Below are positions 1-9,383 of a stretch of 36,036 nt of DNA, piece after piece (the first letter of the stretch is position 1; each line of letters opens with the position of its first letter). The position numbers and the translations under genes were made by a program. The notes below the pieces were generated by a model. That model did not search any database. It had not been told where the DNA came from and saw only the letters and a program-made list of their open reading frames with translations. This stretch comes from Brevundimonas sp. (GTDB taxonomy: Bacteria > Pseudomonadota > Alphaproteobacteria > Caulobacterales > Caulobacteraceae): NCBI GenBank assembly GCA_030693575.1, contig JAUYAG010000197.1, positions 1 through 36,036 on the forward strand. The letters are read 5' to 3'.

Positions 1-852
1 GCCGAAATGGTACAGGAAACTGCCGCCGCCGGTGAACTCGTCCAGCGGCCAGCCGGTCGTGTGCTGGGCCAGGCCGGGGCGGTGCTTTTCGGCCGGAACC
101 TGCCACAACTCCTTGAGGCCGATGCCGAATTTCTGCGGATCGGCAGCATCGCAGAGGTTGTGGCGGGCCATGATCGTCTTGGCCAGCGAGCCGCGCACGC
201 CCTCGGCGATGAAGACGTACTTGCCGTGCAGCTCGATGCCGGGCTGGAAGTCGTCGGTCGGCTTGCCGTGGCGGTCGATCCCGAAGACGCCGGCGACGAC
301 GCCCTTCACCCGGCCTGACGGTTCGTCCCAGACGACATGGCTGGCGGCCATGCCGGGATAGACCTCGACGCCCAGCGCCTCGGCCTGCTCGCCCAGCCAG
401 CGCGCCAGATTGCCCAGCGAGGCGATGTAGCAGCCGTCATTGTGCATGATCGGCGGCAGCAGGGGCATGGGCAGGGAGGCCTGGCCCATGGGCCCCAGAA
501 TCATGAACCGGTCCTCGGTGACCGGCGTCTCCAGCGGCGCGCCGCGTTCCTTCCAGTCGGGGAACAGCTCCTTCAGCGCCTTCGGATCGATGACGGCGCC
601 GGACAGGATGTGCCCGCCGACCTCGGCCGACTTCTCAAGCACCGCGACGGTGATTTCCTTGCCGTCCTTTTCCGCCCGCTGCTTCAGGCGGATGGCGGCG
701 GACAGGCCGGCGGGACCGCCGCCGACGATGACGACGTCATACTCCATGACCTCGCGCTCGACCCCGGCCAGGGCCTCGGCCGGCGGCAGCTTGTCGATCA
801 CGGCTTCCTGCCAGGCGTTGGTTGCGCCGCCTTCGATGGCGTTGTCGGCCAT
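1..852 (-). CDS. Electron transfer flavoprotein-ubiquinone oxidoreductase, N-terminal part (truncated by left edge)
   Basis: Reverse-strand translation from the ATG at 852: MADNAIEGGATNAWQEAVIDKLPPAEALAGVEREVMEYDVVIVGGGPAGLSAAIRLKQ..., with a GxGxxG FAD motif and GHILSGAVIDP as in ETF-QO. Open to the window edge and absent from the supplied ORF track. Confidence 0.9.
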   Translation of the reverse strand, partial: MADNAIEGGATNAWQEAVIDKLPPAEALAGVEREVMEYDVVIVGGGPAGLSAAIRLKQRAEKDGKEITVAVLEKSAEVGGHILSGAVIDPKALKELFPDWKERGAPLETPVTEDRFMILGPMGQASLPMPLLPPIMHNDGCYIASLGNLARWLGEQAEALGVEVYPGMAASHVVWDEPSGRVKGVVAGVFGIDRHGKPTDDFQPGIELHGKYVFIAEGVRGSLAKTIMARHNLCDAADPQKFGIGLKELWQVPAEKHRPGLAQHTTGWPLDEFTGGGSFLYHFG

Positions 853-949
853 GACCAGAATCCTCGGTGTCAGTGGGGTCTTGCTGTTTTCCGCTTATCC
901 GAAGGTGACGCAAGGGTGGTCAAGGACTATCCCTGTGCGCATCCACCCG

Positions 950-1738
950 ATGACAACGCCGCACCTCGACACCGCCAGCGCCGAAAGCCTGCTCGCCTTC
1001 TGGCGCGATGCGGGTGTCGACGCCTGTTTCGAGGACGCCCCGGTCGACCGGACGCATGTGGTCCCGCCGCCCGCCGTCAAGGCGGTGGCCAAGGCCACAG
1101 CCTCGGTGACGCCGATGGTCGCGACCGGCGACGCCCTGTCCGAGGCGCGGCGTCTGGCGGCGGGCGCGGACACGCTGGAAGCTCTCGGCGTCGCCATCGC
1201 GCGCTTCGAGGGCTGCCCTCTGCGCGGGATGGGCGCCAAACAGGCGGTGTTTTGTCGCGGCAATCCCGAGGCCGAGGTGTTGATCATCGGCGAGGGGCCC
1301 GGCGCGGAGGAGGACGAACGCGGCCAGCCCTTCATCGGCAAGGCGGGCAAACTGCTGGACCGGATGCTCGCCGAGGCGGGCCTCGAGGGGCGGGTGTTCA
1401 TCACCAACACCGTCTTCTGGCGGCCGCCGGGCAACCGCACGCCGACGGCGGCGGAACAGGCGGTCTGCGCCCCCTTCGTCGAACGGGCCTTCGCCCTGTT
1501 GAAGCCAAAGGCTGTGCTGCTGCTGGGCGCGGCGTCTGCCAAGGCGGTGTTGGCGACCGACGAAGGCATCATGCGGATGCGGGGACAGTGGCGCGAATGG
1601 CGGCTGGCGGAGGGCGCGGTGTCAGCGCCCGCCCTGCCGACGCTTCATCCGGCCTTCCTGCTGCGCCAGCCCATCGCCAAGCGCGAGGTCTGGGCCGATC
1701 TGCTGTCGCTGGCGGCGCGGATCGAGGCGGACGGTTAA
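950..1738 (+). CDS. Uracil-DNA glycosylase, family 4 (Fe-S type)
   Basis: In frame with ORF 440..1738; likely start is the ATG at 950 (MTTPHLDTASAESLLAFWRDAGVD). Motifs GEGPGAEEDERGQPFIGKAGKLLDRML and ITNTVFWRPPGNRTP are typical of family 4 UDG. Confidence 0.9.
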   Translation: MTTPHLDTASAESLLAFWRDAGVDACFEDAPVDRTHVVPPPAVKAVAKATASVTPMVATGDALSEARRLAAGADTLEALGVAIARFEGCPLRGMGAKQAVFCRGNPEAEVLIIGEGPGAEEDERGQPFIGKAGKLLDRMLAEAGLEGRVFITNTVFWRPPGNRTPTAAEQAVCAPFVERAFALLKPKAVLLLGAASAKAVLATDEGIMRMRGQWREWRLAEGAVSAPALPTLHPAFLLRQPIAKREVWADLLSLAARIEADG

Positions 1739-1895
1739 GCTCGTTCACCCTTCTGACTCAAAACCGCCCCAAAAAGGGGTGAAATCTTGACTTGGGTCGA
1801 GGCAGTGGCGCCTTTCTGGCCTGACGACCGAACGAATAGCGTGGACTGACCCGGGTCGAGACGGGTTCTTTGACGCTCTCAGGGGGGCCGCCGTA

Positions 1896-3566
1896 GTGCG
1901 ATGTGATTTCCGCCGCGCGATTCTCGCGCCGACGTTGGCCTTGGCGTTGTTTGCCTTCGCCGGCGCCGTGCACGCCGAAGAGGACGACCGTCGCCCGCCC
2001 TCGACGCTCAGCGCTGCGGACCGCCTGAACTATACCACCGCCTTCGACGCCCTGCGCCGGGGCGACCTGGAAGCCGCGCGCGCCTCGGCGCGGCGGGCCA
2101 ATGACCGCGTCCTGCTGGGGCAGGTTGAATTCGAGCGCCTGTTCCACGCGGACTACACCGCCACGTTTGAAGAACTGGCGGCCTGGCTGGAGGAGTACTC
2201 TGACCTCCCCGCCGCCGAACGCGCCTGGAATCTGGCCATGCGCCGCCGCCCCGACGGCGCGGCCGAGCCCCGGCAACCCTCGCGGATGGGCGGCGGACGC
2301 TACTGGAACCGCATCGAGGCCGCCGGTGGAAATACCGAGGCCGATCCCATGAAGGCGGCCAGGGTCGCCCTGAATCGCGACGACCTGACCGGTGCCGTCA
2401 CGATCGGCGAGCAGATCGGCGATTGGTGGACGGTCGGGCTGGCCCAGTACCGGCTCGGCGAATTCGCTGCCGCCAAGATCGCTTTCGAACGGGTTCTGGA
2501 TGATCCGACCGAGGACGGCTGGGTCCGTTCCGGGGCCGCCTTCTGGGCCGCCCGTTCAGCCGGCCGTTCGGGACAGCAGGACCGGGTCCAACCGCTGCTG
2601 CGCCGCGCCGGAACCTGGCCGGCCACCTTCTACGGCCAGATCGCCCTGCGTCAGCTGGGCGAGGAGCCGGTGATCGAGAACCTGGGGCCGACGCCCTATT
2701 CGGCCGGAAATCTGCGGCCAGTCTCGTATCAGGTCGACGAGCCCATCGGCGTCGGCGCCGACGAACTGGACGAATTCATCCGGTCCGAGCCCCGCGCGCG
2801 CCGAACCGTCGCCTTCTTCGAGGTCGGTCGCCGCGCCGATGCCCGCGATGAGTTGCGGACCGGCCTTCGCGCCGCCGTCACCGACCGTGGCCGCCAGCTC
2901 TGGGCAGCCCTGGGTCGGGCGCTGGGTCCAAGGGTGACCGGCTCCGGCGACGATGTGCGCCGCATCGACGCCACCCGCTACGCCCAGCCGATCATAGAGC
3001 CCGACGGCGGCTTCACCGTTGAACGGTCGCTGGTCTACGCCATCGCCCGCAAGGAAACCGGCTTCAATGCCCGCGCCCGATCCGGCGCCGGTGCCTATGG
3101 CCTGATGCAGGTCATGCCCACGACCGCCGTCGAACTGACCGGCGACCGGGCCTTCGTCAGCGATCCCGAGCGGCTGTTCCAGCCGAACGTCAACGCCCGT
3201 CTGGGTCAGGCCTATGTGAACCGGGTGCTGGCCCTGCCGGCGATCAACGGCGACCTTCTGCGGGCGGCGGCCTCCTACAACGCCGGACCCGGCCCCATGG
3301 TCGCGGCTGTCCGCAAGCTGGGCCATGACGCCGATCCGCTGCTGCTCATTGAGACGATCGACGTGCCCCAGGCGCGCGAATATGTCGAAAAGGTCGTGGC
3401 GGCCTACTGGATCTACCAGCGCATGAACGGCCGGCCGGTGAACACGCTGGACGCCGTGGCCTCCGGTGCCACGCTGATCCCGCTCTCGCTCGACTATGTC
3501 GCGCCGCCGCCGGTTCCGGTGCAGTCGCTCGAGGTCGCGGCCGCCCCCGCTGTCAGCGCGAACTAG
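1896..3566 (+). CDS. Soluble lytic murein transglycosylase (SLT domain) with signal peptide
   Basis: ORF of 556 aa; signal-like N-terminus; C-terminal SLT motifs ARKETGFNARARSGAGAYGLMQVMPTTA and AAASYNAGPGP. Confidence 0.9.
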   Translation: MRCDFRRAILAPTLALALFAFAGAVHAEEDDRRPPSTLSAADRLNYTTAFDALRRGDLEAARASARRANDRVLLGQVEFERLFHADYTATFEELAAWLEEYSDLPAAERAWNLAMRRRPDGAAEPRQPSRMGGGRYWNRIEAAGGNTEADPMKAARVALNRDDLTGAVTIGEQIGDWWTVGLAQYRLGEFAAAKIAFERVLDDPTEDGWVRSGAAFWAARSAGRSGQQDRVQPLLRRAGTWPATFYGQIALRQLGEEPVIENLGPTPYSAGNLRPVSYQVDEPIGVGADELDEFIRSEPRARRTVAFFEVGRRADARDELRTGLRAAVTDRGRQLWAALGRALGPRVTGSGDDVRRIDATRYAQPIIEPDGGFTVERSLVYAIARKETGFNARARSGAGAYGLMQVMPTTAVELTGDRAFVSDPERLFQPNVNARLGQAYVNRVLALPAINGDLLRAAASYNAGPGPMVAAVRKLGHDADPLLLIETIDVPQAREYVEKVVAAYWIYQRMNGRPVNTLDAVASGATLIPLSLDYVAPPPVPVQSLEVAAAPAVSAN

Positions 3567-3673
3567 ATATTGACCAGAAGCAGGGCCGGCAGACAGCAGG
3601 CGATCACGATCATCAGGCCATAGACCATCAGGCTGGGACGGCTTGCTCCGGGCTGTTCGGCGGGCATGGACAT
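3563..3673 (-). CDS. Small predicted single-TM protein (36 aa)
   Basis: MSMPAEQPGASRPSLMVYGLMIVIACCLPALLLVNI: hydrophilic N-terminus plus one hydrophobic helix. It is the 3' end of the listed ORF 3563..3976; the upstream part overlaps the GST gene. Confidence 0.45.
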   Translation of the reverse strand: MSMPAEQPGASRPSLMVYGLMIVIACCLPALLLVNI

Positions 3674-3753
3674 CGGCGGACCCCTGAACGCTTCTGCGCT
3701 CCTGAAGACCCGGATATACCGCTGTTGTCTTAAGACCGGGTTCCGCGGGTCGG

Positions 3754-4404
3754 TTAACGGTCCGACAGTGCCTCGGCCGACCATTCGAGGAAGTCCGGCT
3801 GGGCCAGCAGCGCGTCGCGATACGCCGCGGCCGAGCCGTCGTCGCCATAGGCGGCCAGGTCGATCCGGTAATGCCGGAACCGCGTGGCGACGGGAGTGAA
3901 GAAGGCGTCGGGCACGGACCATTCGCCGAACAGCCAGGGCCCGCCGGAGCCGAAGCGTCCACGCATCTCCATCCACAGGCTGACAATGCGGCGGATGTCA
4001 CGCTCGACCGCTTCGCCCTTTGGCGGCGGCGAGCGGTCCGGGCCGACCATGGTGTGGTCCGGCCCCATGCTGCAGTCGTTCCGCAGCGCCGTGAAGCCGC
4101 CGTGCATCTCGCACGCCGCCGACCGGGCCAGCCAGCGGGCATGGGGATCAGCGGGCCATAGCCGGACTTCGGGATAGCGCTCTGCGCACCAGACCGAGAT
4201 CGCCATGGAGTCCCAGACTGTGACGCCCTCGACGTTCAGCAGGGGCACGAGGCGGGACGGCGATATCTGTTCCAGTTCGGCCTGACCCGTCGGCGAGTAG
4301 ATGTCGATCTCACGGACCGTGAAGTCGGCCTTGCACCGCTTCAACACCAGCCAGGGGCGCAGGGACCAGGTCGAATACAGCCTCGGGCCGATGATCAGTT
4401 CCAT
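3754..4404 (-). CDS. Glutathione S-transferase family protein
   Basis: MELIIGPRLYSTWSLRPWLVLKRCKADFTVREIDIYSP...PSRLVPLLNVEGVTVWDSMAISVWCAERYP: thioredoxin-fold GST N-domain pattern. Confidence 0.9.
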   Translation of the reverse strand: MELIIGPRLYSTWSLRPWLVLKRCKADFTVREIDIYSPTGQAELEQISPSRLVPLLNVEGVTVWDSMAISVWCAERYPEVRLWPADPHARWLARSAACEMHGGFTALRNDCSMGPDHTMVGPDRSPPPKGEAVERDIRRIVSLWMEMRGRFGSGGPWLFGEWSVPDAFFTPVATRFRHYRIDLAAYGDDGSAAAYRDALLAQPDFLEWSAEALSDR

Positions 4405-4529
4405 GGTCGCGCTCCTCAGGGATGGGACTCAGGCATAAGGCGCTTCAGGGCGTCCCGCCAATCAGTTCGAAGGCCCCCGGCACAAGCCGCGCTTGACTCG
4501 ACAGCGCCCTCGCCTGACACCCCGCCCCC

Positions 4530-5831
4530 ATGATCAGCCGCTATTCCCGCCCCGCCGCCGTCGCCATCTGGTCCCAGGAGACCAAATACCGGATCTGGTT
4601 CGAGATCGAGGCGCACGCCGCCACGAAGATGGCCGAGCTGGGCGTGATCCCGACCGAGGCCGCAGAGGCGATCTGGGCCAAGGGCAAGGATGTGGTGTTC
4701 GACGCCGACCGCATCGACGAGATCGAACGCACCACCAAACACGACGTCATCGCCTTCCTGACCCATGTGTCCGAGATCGTCGGCGAGGAAGCCCGCTTCC
4801 TGCACCAGGGCATGACGTCGTCGGATGTGCTGGACACCTGTTTCGCGGTCCAGCTGGCGCGCGCGTCTGACCTGCTGATCGAGGGTGTTGATCGCGTTCT
4901 GGAGGCGCTCGAGACGCGGGCGAAGGAGCACAAGCTCACGCCTTGCGTCGGCCGCAGCCACGGCATCCATGCCGAGCCGGTCACCTTCGGGCTCAAGCTG
5001 GCCGGCTATCACGCCGAGTTCCAGCGGGCGAAACGCCGCCTGCTGACGGCCAAGGAAGAGATCGCCACCTGCGCCATCTCGGGCGCCGTCGGGACCTTCG
5101 CCAACGTCGATCCGGCGGTGGAAGCCTATGTCGCCGACCGGATGGGCCTGCAGGTCGAGCCGGTTTCGACCCAGGTGATCCCGCGCGACCGTCACGCCGC
5201 CTTCTTCGCCGCCCTGGGCATCGTCGCCTCTTCGATCGAACGTCTGGCCACCGAAATCCGCCACCTGCAGCGCACCGAGGTGCTGGAGGCCGAGGAGTTC
5301 TTCGACAAGGGCCAGAAGGGCTCGTCGGCCATGCCGCACAAGCGCAACCCCATCCTGACCGAGAACCTGACCGGCCTCGCCCGTCTGGTCCGGTCGGCGG
5401 TCGTCCCGGCGATGGAGAACGTCGCCCTCTGGCACGAGCGCGATATCAGCCATTCCTCGGTCGAGCGCGGCATCGGTCCGGACGCCACCATCCACCTCGA
5501 CTTCGCCCTGCACCGGCTGGCCGGCGTGGTCGAGCGGCTGAACGTCTATCCGGCCAATATGGAGAAGAACCTCAATCTGCTGGGCGGGCTGGTCCATTCC
5601 CAGCGGGTCATGCTGGCCCTGACCCAGGCGGGTGTCTCACGCGAGGATGCCTATGCCGCGGTTCAGGAGAACGCCATGAAGGTCTGGCGCGGCGAGGGGC
5701 GGTTCCTCGACTTCCTGAAGGCCGACGCGCGGGTGACCCTGCCGGCGGAGCAACTCGAGGCGCTGTTCGACCTCGGCTATCACACCAGGCACGTCGACAC
5801 GGTGTTCGCCCGCGTGTTCGGGCCCGCGTGA
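4530..5831 (+). CDS. purB: Adenylosuccinate lyase
   Basis: 433 aa; MISRYSRPAAVAIWSQETKYRIWFEIEAHA, HQGMTSSDVLDTCFAVQL and the fumarase-superfamily signature KGQKGSSAMPHKRNPILTENLTGLAR. Confidence 0.97.
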   Translation: MISRYSRPAAVAIWSQETKYRIWFEIEAHAATKMAELGVIPTEAAEAIWAKGKDVVFDADRIDEIERTTKHDVIAFLTHVSEIVGEEARFLHQGMTSSDVLDTCFAVQLARASDLLIEGVDRVLEALETRAKEHKLTPCVGRSHGIHAEPVTFGLKLAGYHAEFQRAKRRLLTAKEEIATCAISGAVGTFANVDPAVEAYVADRMGLQVEPVSTQVIPRDRHAAFFAALGIVASSIERLATEIRHLQRTEVLEAEEFFDKGQKGSSAMPHKRNPILTENLTGLARLVRSAVVPAMENVALWHERDISHSSVERGIGPDATIHLDFALHRLAGVVERLNVYPANMEKNLNLLGGLVHSQRVMLALTQAGVSREDAYAAVQENAMKVWRGEGRFLDFLKADARVTLPAEQLEALFDLGYHTRHVDTVFARVFGPA

Positions 5832-6316
5832 GCGTCAAGCGCGCTTTCGACCCTGTCGTCGATGCGCACACGCGGCTGCTGATCCTCGGCAGCCTGCCCG
5901 GCGACGCTTCGTTGAAGGCGGGTCAGTACTATGGCCACCCGCAGAACGGCTTCTGGCGACTGGTTGGCGGCGTGATCGGCGTCGACCTCGTGACCCTGCC
6001 CTACCCCGACCGGCTGGCGGCGCTGAAGGCGGCCGGCGTGGGTCTCTGGGATGTGATCTCGAGCGCCCATCGACCCGGAAGTCTGGACACCGCTATCCGC
6101 GACGTCGAGGCCGCCGATCTGAACCGACTGATTGAAACCCTGCCGGCGCTGCGGGCCATCGCCTTCAATGGCGGAACGGCCGCGCGAATCGGCCGGCGCG
6201 GCCTGGGTCTCCGTGCAGGCCTTGCGCTGATCGACCTGCCTTCCTCAAGCCCCGCCTACACCCGGCCCTTGCCGGAGAAGGCCGCGGCCTGGTCAGCACT
6301 GGCGACATTTCTCTGA
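5828..6316 (+). CDS. DNA-deoxyinosine (hypoxanthine-DNA) glycosylase, UDG superfamily
   Basis: GTG start at 5828 overlaps the purB TGA (5829-5831). VSVKRAFDPVVDAHTRLLILGSLPGDASLKAGQYYGHPQNGFWRLV ... LPSSSPAYT match the HDG/TIGR04274-type pattern from memory. Confidence 0.85.
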   Translation: MSVKRAFDPVVDAHTRLLILGSLPGDASLKAGQYYGHPQNGFWRLVGGVIGVDLVTLPYPDRLAALKAAGVGLWDVISSAHRPGSLDTAIRDVEAADLNRLIETLPALRAIAFNGGTAARIGRRGLGLRAGLALIDLPSSSPAYTRPLPEKAAAWSALATFL

Positions 6317-6437
6317 CAGGTGGAAGGGGTGCGGTCACGTGTCGCGCCCTGATTGCGGGCGGTCATGCATCCTTTGGGCCGCTGAGCAGTACCTCCCCGC
6401 GAACCGCCGACAGGGCGGTCGCTCAGGAGAGTAGCCC

Positions 6438-7031
6438 ATGAAGTTCACCCGCACCGCCACGCTTGCCGGCGTATCGATCGCCGCCCTGCTGGCCCTCGCA
6501 GCCTGCAACAACGCAGAGCAAGCCGCTCCGGCAGACGCCGCCGCAACTGACGCGTCCGCAATGGCCCCGGCTCCGGCCGCTACCGGCACGGTCGTCGCCG
6601 TGGCCCAGGGCAACGCCGACTTCAGCACGCTGGTCAGCGCCGTGACCGCAGCCGACCTCGCCGGAACCCTCGGCGGCGCAGGCCCCTTCACCGTCTTCGC
6701 CCCGACCAACGCCGCCTTTGAAAAGGTCCCCGCCGCGACCCGTGAGACCCTGATGTCGCCCGCCGGCAAGGCCGACCTGACCAAGATCCTGACCTATCAC
6801 GTTGTCCCGGGTCGGGTGGATGCGGCCACCCTGACGCAGCAGATCCAGGCCGGTGGCGGCAGCGCCGCCCTGACCACGGTCGAAGGCGGCGTGCTGACGG
6901 CCCGTGTCGGTGCCGACGGTTCGGTCACCCTGACCGACGAGAACGGTGGCGTCTCGCGCGTCGTCCAGGCCGATGTTGCGGCCTCGAACGGCGTGATCCA
7001 CGCCATCGATACGGTGGTGATGCCGAACTAA
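6438..7031 (+). CDS. Fasciclin (FAS1) domain lipoprotein
   Basis: Lipobox LAAC; FAS1 motifs GPFTVFAPTNAAFEKVPA, LTYHVVPGRV and ASNGVIHAIDTVVMPN. Confidence 0.92.
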   Translation: MKFTRTATLAGVSIAALLALAACNNAEQAAPADAAATDASAMAPAPAATGTVVAVAQGNADFSTLVSAVTAADLAGTLGGAGPFTVFAPTNAAFEKVPAATRETLMSPAGKADLTKILTYHVVPGRVDAATLTQQIQAGGGSAALTTVEGGVLTARVGADGSVTLTDENGGVSRVVQADVAASNGVIHAIDTVVMPN

Positions 7032-7053
7032 CCCCGGCCTCGCCGGATACGAG

Positions 7054-7086
7054 AAGGGCCGCTCCATCGCTGGAGCGGCCCTTTTT
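7054..7086 (+). terminator. Rho-independent terminator downstream of the fasciclin gene
   Basis: AAGGGCCGCTCCA-TCGC-TGGAGCGGCCCTT followed by a T-run: a near-perfect 13-bp stem with tetraloop. Confidence 0.93.
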
Positions 7087-7106
7087 CGTCGGCGATGACG
7101 CTCCGA

Positions 7107-7430
7107 CTATGCGTCGTTGCGAATCTGCTCGCGCGCGACCGACGACAGCTCGTCCATCTTGCGGCGGATCTCGCCTTCGGAGACGGTCAGGCCGGCGCCT
7201 TCAAGGTCCTGGGCGATCTTGCGGTAGACGTCTTCCTCGCCCGGCTGCTCGAAGTCAGCCTTGACGATGGCGCGGCCGTATTCCTCGGCGCGGTCGGCGT
7301 TCAGGCCCATTTTCTCGGCGGCCCAGAGACCCAGCAGCTTGTTGCGCCGGGCGATTGCCTTGAACTCCTGTGCCTGATCGAGGGCGTATTTGGACTCGAA
7401 GCCCTTTTCCCGATCGTCGAAGGTGGTCAT
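7107..7430 (-). CDS. DUF1476 family protein (alphaproteobacterial F1-ATPase zeta/inhibitor-like subunit)
   Basis: MTTFDDREKGFESKYALDQAQEFKAIARRNKLLGLWAAEKMGLNADRAEEYGRAIVKADFEQPGEEDVYRKIAQDLEGAG... is characteristic of DUF1476. Confidence 0.92.
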   Translation of the reverse strand: MTTFDDREKGFESKYALDQAQEFKAIARRNKLLGLWAAEKMGLNADRAEEYGRAIVKADFEQPGEEDVYRKIAQDLEGAGLTVSEGEIRRKMDELSSVAREQIRNDA

Positions 7431-7700
7431 GGGCGTTGCTAGGCTCCGTTTGGGCGGCCTGAAAGCACGGCCGCAGTCGAGGTGGTCTATAGCCGCCCCA
7501 TGGCCGAACGCAACCGGAACTCGCCGGGTTGCGACACCGCGACGGCAGGCCCTGCCGCAACGCCGTCGGTTTGTGTCGCGGCGCCGCATCCGCTAAGGGT
7601 TCCCGCGACTTTTCCCGCCCGCCCGATTCCGGATTGAGCCGCCCAGATCTCCATCTGGTCGCGCGATAGCCGTTTCCGACGTGCCCCGCCCGGACCAACC

Positions 7701-8462
7701 ATGATGAACGTCAAGCGCAAGAAGATTTACGAGGGCAAGGCCAAGATCCTCTACGAAGGACCCGAGCCCGGCACCCTGATCCAGTATTTCAAGGACGACG
7801 CCACCGCCTTCAACGGCGAGAAGAAGGCCCAGCTTGAGGGCAAGGGCGTCATCAACAACCGCATCAGCGAGTTCATCATGTCGCGCCTGAACGGCATCGG
7901 CGTGACCAACCACTTCATCAAGCGGCTGAACCTGCGTGAGCAGCTGATCCGCGAGGTCGAGATCATCCCGCTCGAGGTCGTCTGCCGCAACATCGTGGCC
8001 GGCTCGATGAGCCAGCGCCTCGGGATTGACGAGGGCACGCCCCTGCCCCGCTCGATCATCGAATTCTATCTGAAGAAGGATGAGCTCAACGACCCGATGG
8101 TCACCGAGGAGCACATCACCGCCTTCAACTGGGCCACGACCCAGGAGCTGGACGACATGCTCGCCATGACGGTGCGGGTGAACGACTATCTGTCCGGCAT
8201 GTTCGGCGCCGTCGGCATCACCCTGGTGGACTTCAAGATCGAGTTCGGACGTGTGTGGGAAAACGACTTCTCGCGCGTCCTGCTGGCCGACGAGATCAGC
8301 CCCGACTCCTGCCGCCTGTGGGACACCAATACGGGCGAGAAGCTGGACAAGGACCGCTTCCGCCGCGATCTGGGCAATGTGATCGAAAGCTACACCGAGG
8401 TGGCCCGCCGCCTCGGCATCATGAAGGACATGCCGACCGTGATTCAGGGGGGACTGCACTGA
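7701..8462 (+). CDS. purC: Phosphoribosylaminoimidazole-succinocarboxamide synthase
   Basis: [38 protein letters not shown]...; SAICAR synthetase motifs. Confidence 0.97.
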   Translation: MMNVKRKKIYEGKAKILYEGPEPGTLIQYFKDDATAFNGEKKAQLEGKGVINNRISEFIMSRLNGIGVTNHFIKRLNLREQLIREVEIIPLEVVCRNIVAGSMSQRLGIDEGTPLPRSIIEFYLKKDELNDPMVTEEHITAFNWATTQELDDMLAMTVRVNDYLSGMFGAVGITLVDFKIEFGRVWENDFSRVLLADEISPDSCRLWDTNTGEKLDKDRFRRDLGNVIESYTEVARRLGIMKDMPTVIQGGLH

Positions 8463-8701
8463 TGGCGAGGGTCAAGGTTCACGTCTTCCTCAAGCCCGGC
8501 GTGCTCGACGTCCAGGGCAAGGCCGTCGAGGGCGCCCTGCACGGACTGGGCTGGGCCGATGTCTCCAACGCCCGCGTCGGCAAGATGATCGAGTTCGACC
8601 TCGGCGACGGCGTCGAGGACAAGGCCGCTGAGGTCAAACGCATGTGCGAGACCCTGCTGGCCAACACCGTGATCGAAAGCTACCGCATCGAGGTGGCATG
8701 A
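8462..8701 (+). CDS. purS: Phosphoribosylformylglycinamidine synthase, PurS subunit
   Basis: [47 protein letters not shown]...; ATG overlaps the purC stop by one base. Confidence 0.95.
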   Translation: MARVKVHVFLKPGVLDVQGKAVEGALHGLGWADVSNARVGKMIEFDLGDGVEDKAAEVKRMCETLLANTVIESYRIEVA

Positions 8702-8829
8702 ACCGGCTGATCCGCTTTTCGGTCGTCGCGTTTGTCGTCGTCGGCGCACTGATTTTCGCTGCGGCGCTGGCCGGCGGCCTGACCGACGAGCGGGCCTTCA
8801 CGCCGGCGGCCAAGGAAGCGGCGCACTAG
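8698..8829 (+). CDS. Small predicted single-TM protein (43 aa) in the purine operon
   Basis: ATGA overlap with the purS stop; MNRLIRFSVVAFVVVGALIFAAALAGGLTDERAFTPAAKEAAH has one TM helix. Lies in frame inside listed ORF 8644..8829. Confidence 0.6.
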   Translation: MNRLIRFSVVAFVVVGALIFAAALAGGLTDERAFTPAAKEAAH

Positions 8830-8884
8830 CGACGCGGGCCGCGGTCATGCGTTAGGGTCAGTCCATACGCAGCGAGGAGCGCCC

Positions 8885-9358
8885 ATGACCTTCACCCTCA
8901 CCTCCACCGGATTTACGGACGGCGGCGCTCTTCCGGACGCCCAGGTTCAGGCCAAGGGCAACCGTTCGCCTCAGTTGAGCTGGTCCGGCGCCCCCGAAGA
9001 CACGAAGAGTTTCGCCATCACCTGCTACGACCCTGACGCGCCGACCGGCTCGGGTTTCTGGCACTGGACCGTGGCCAACCTCCCCGCCGATGTGACCGAA
9101 TTGGCCGAGGGTGCCTCGCCGGCCGGACTGCCGAAGGGCGCCGTCGAGGGGCGGACCGATTTCGGAGCGCCGGGCTTCGGCGGCGCCGCGCCGCCGCAGG
9201 GCCATGGCCCGCACCGCTACATTTTCACGGTCTTCGCCGTGGACACGGAGCGACTGGACGTGACGCCGGAGAATTCGGGGGCCGTCTTCGGCTTCAACCT
9301 GCATTTCCACACCCTGGCCAAGGCCTCGATCACCGGCGTGTACGAGAACCGCGACTGA
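8885..9358 (+). CDS. YbhB/YbcL family Raf kinase inhibitor-like (PEBP) protein
   Basis: GNRSPQLSWSGAPEDTKSFAITCYDPDAPTGSGFWHWTVANLP and GPHRYIFTVFAVD: PEBP signatures. Purine-rich RBS (gcagcgaggagcgcc) just upstream. Confidence 0.95.
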   Translation: MTFTLTSTGFTDGGALPDAQVQAKGNRSPQLSWSGAPEDTKSFAITCYDPDAPTGSGFWHWTVANLPADVTELAEGASPAGLPKGAVEGRTDFGAPGFGGAAPPQGHGPHRYIFTVFAVDTERLDVTPENSGAVFGFNLHFHTLAKASITGVYENRD

Positions 9359-9383
9359 GCACGACCGGAACCGGAGAGGCGAT

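Noticed and set aside
337-1782. 481-aa plus-strand ORF across the ETF-QO and UDG genes
   Set aside because: Antisense to ETF-QO, then an out-of-frame reading of the UDG; translation is Arg/Gly-rich and motif-free.
1848-1857. Perfect palindrome GACCCGGGTC upstream of slt
   Set aside because: A single 10-bp GC-rich palindrome is expected by chance at this composition; no supporting second site.
2556-4142. 528-aa minus-strand ORF spanning slt and the GST gene
   Set aside because: Overlaps two well-supported genes in a non-matching frame and has no recognisable domain.
7643-7658. CCAGAT-CTCC-ATCTGG stem upstream of purC
   Set aside because: Short isolated 6-bp hairpin with no riboswitch-like context; insufficient to call a regulatory element.
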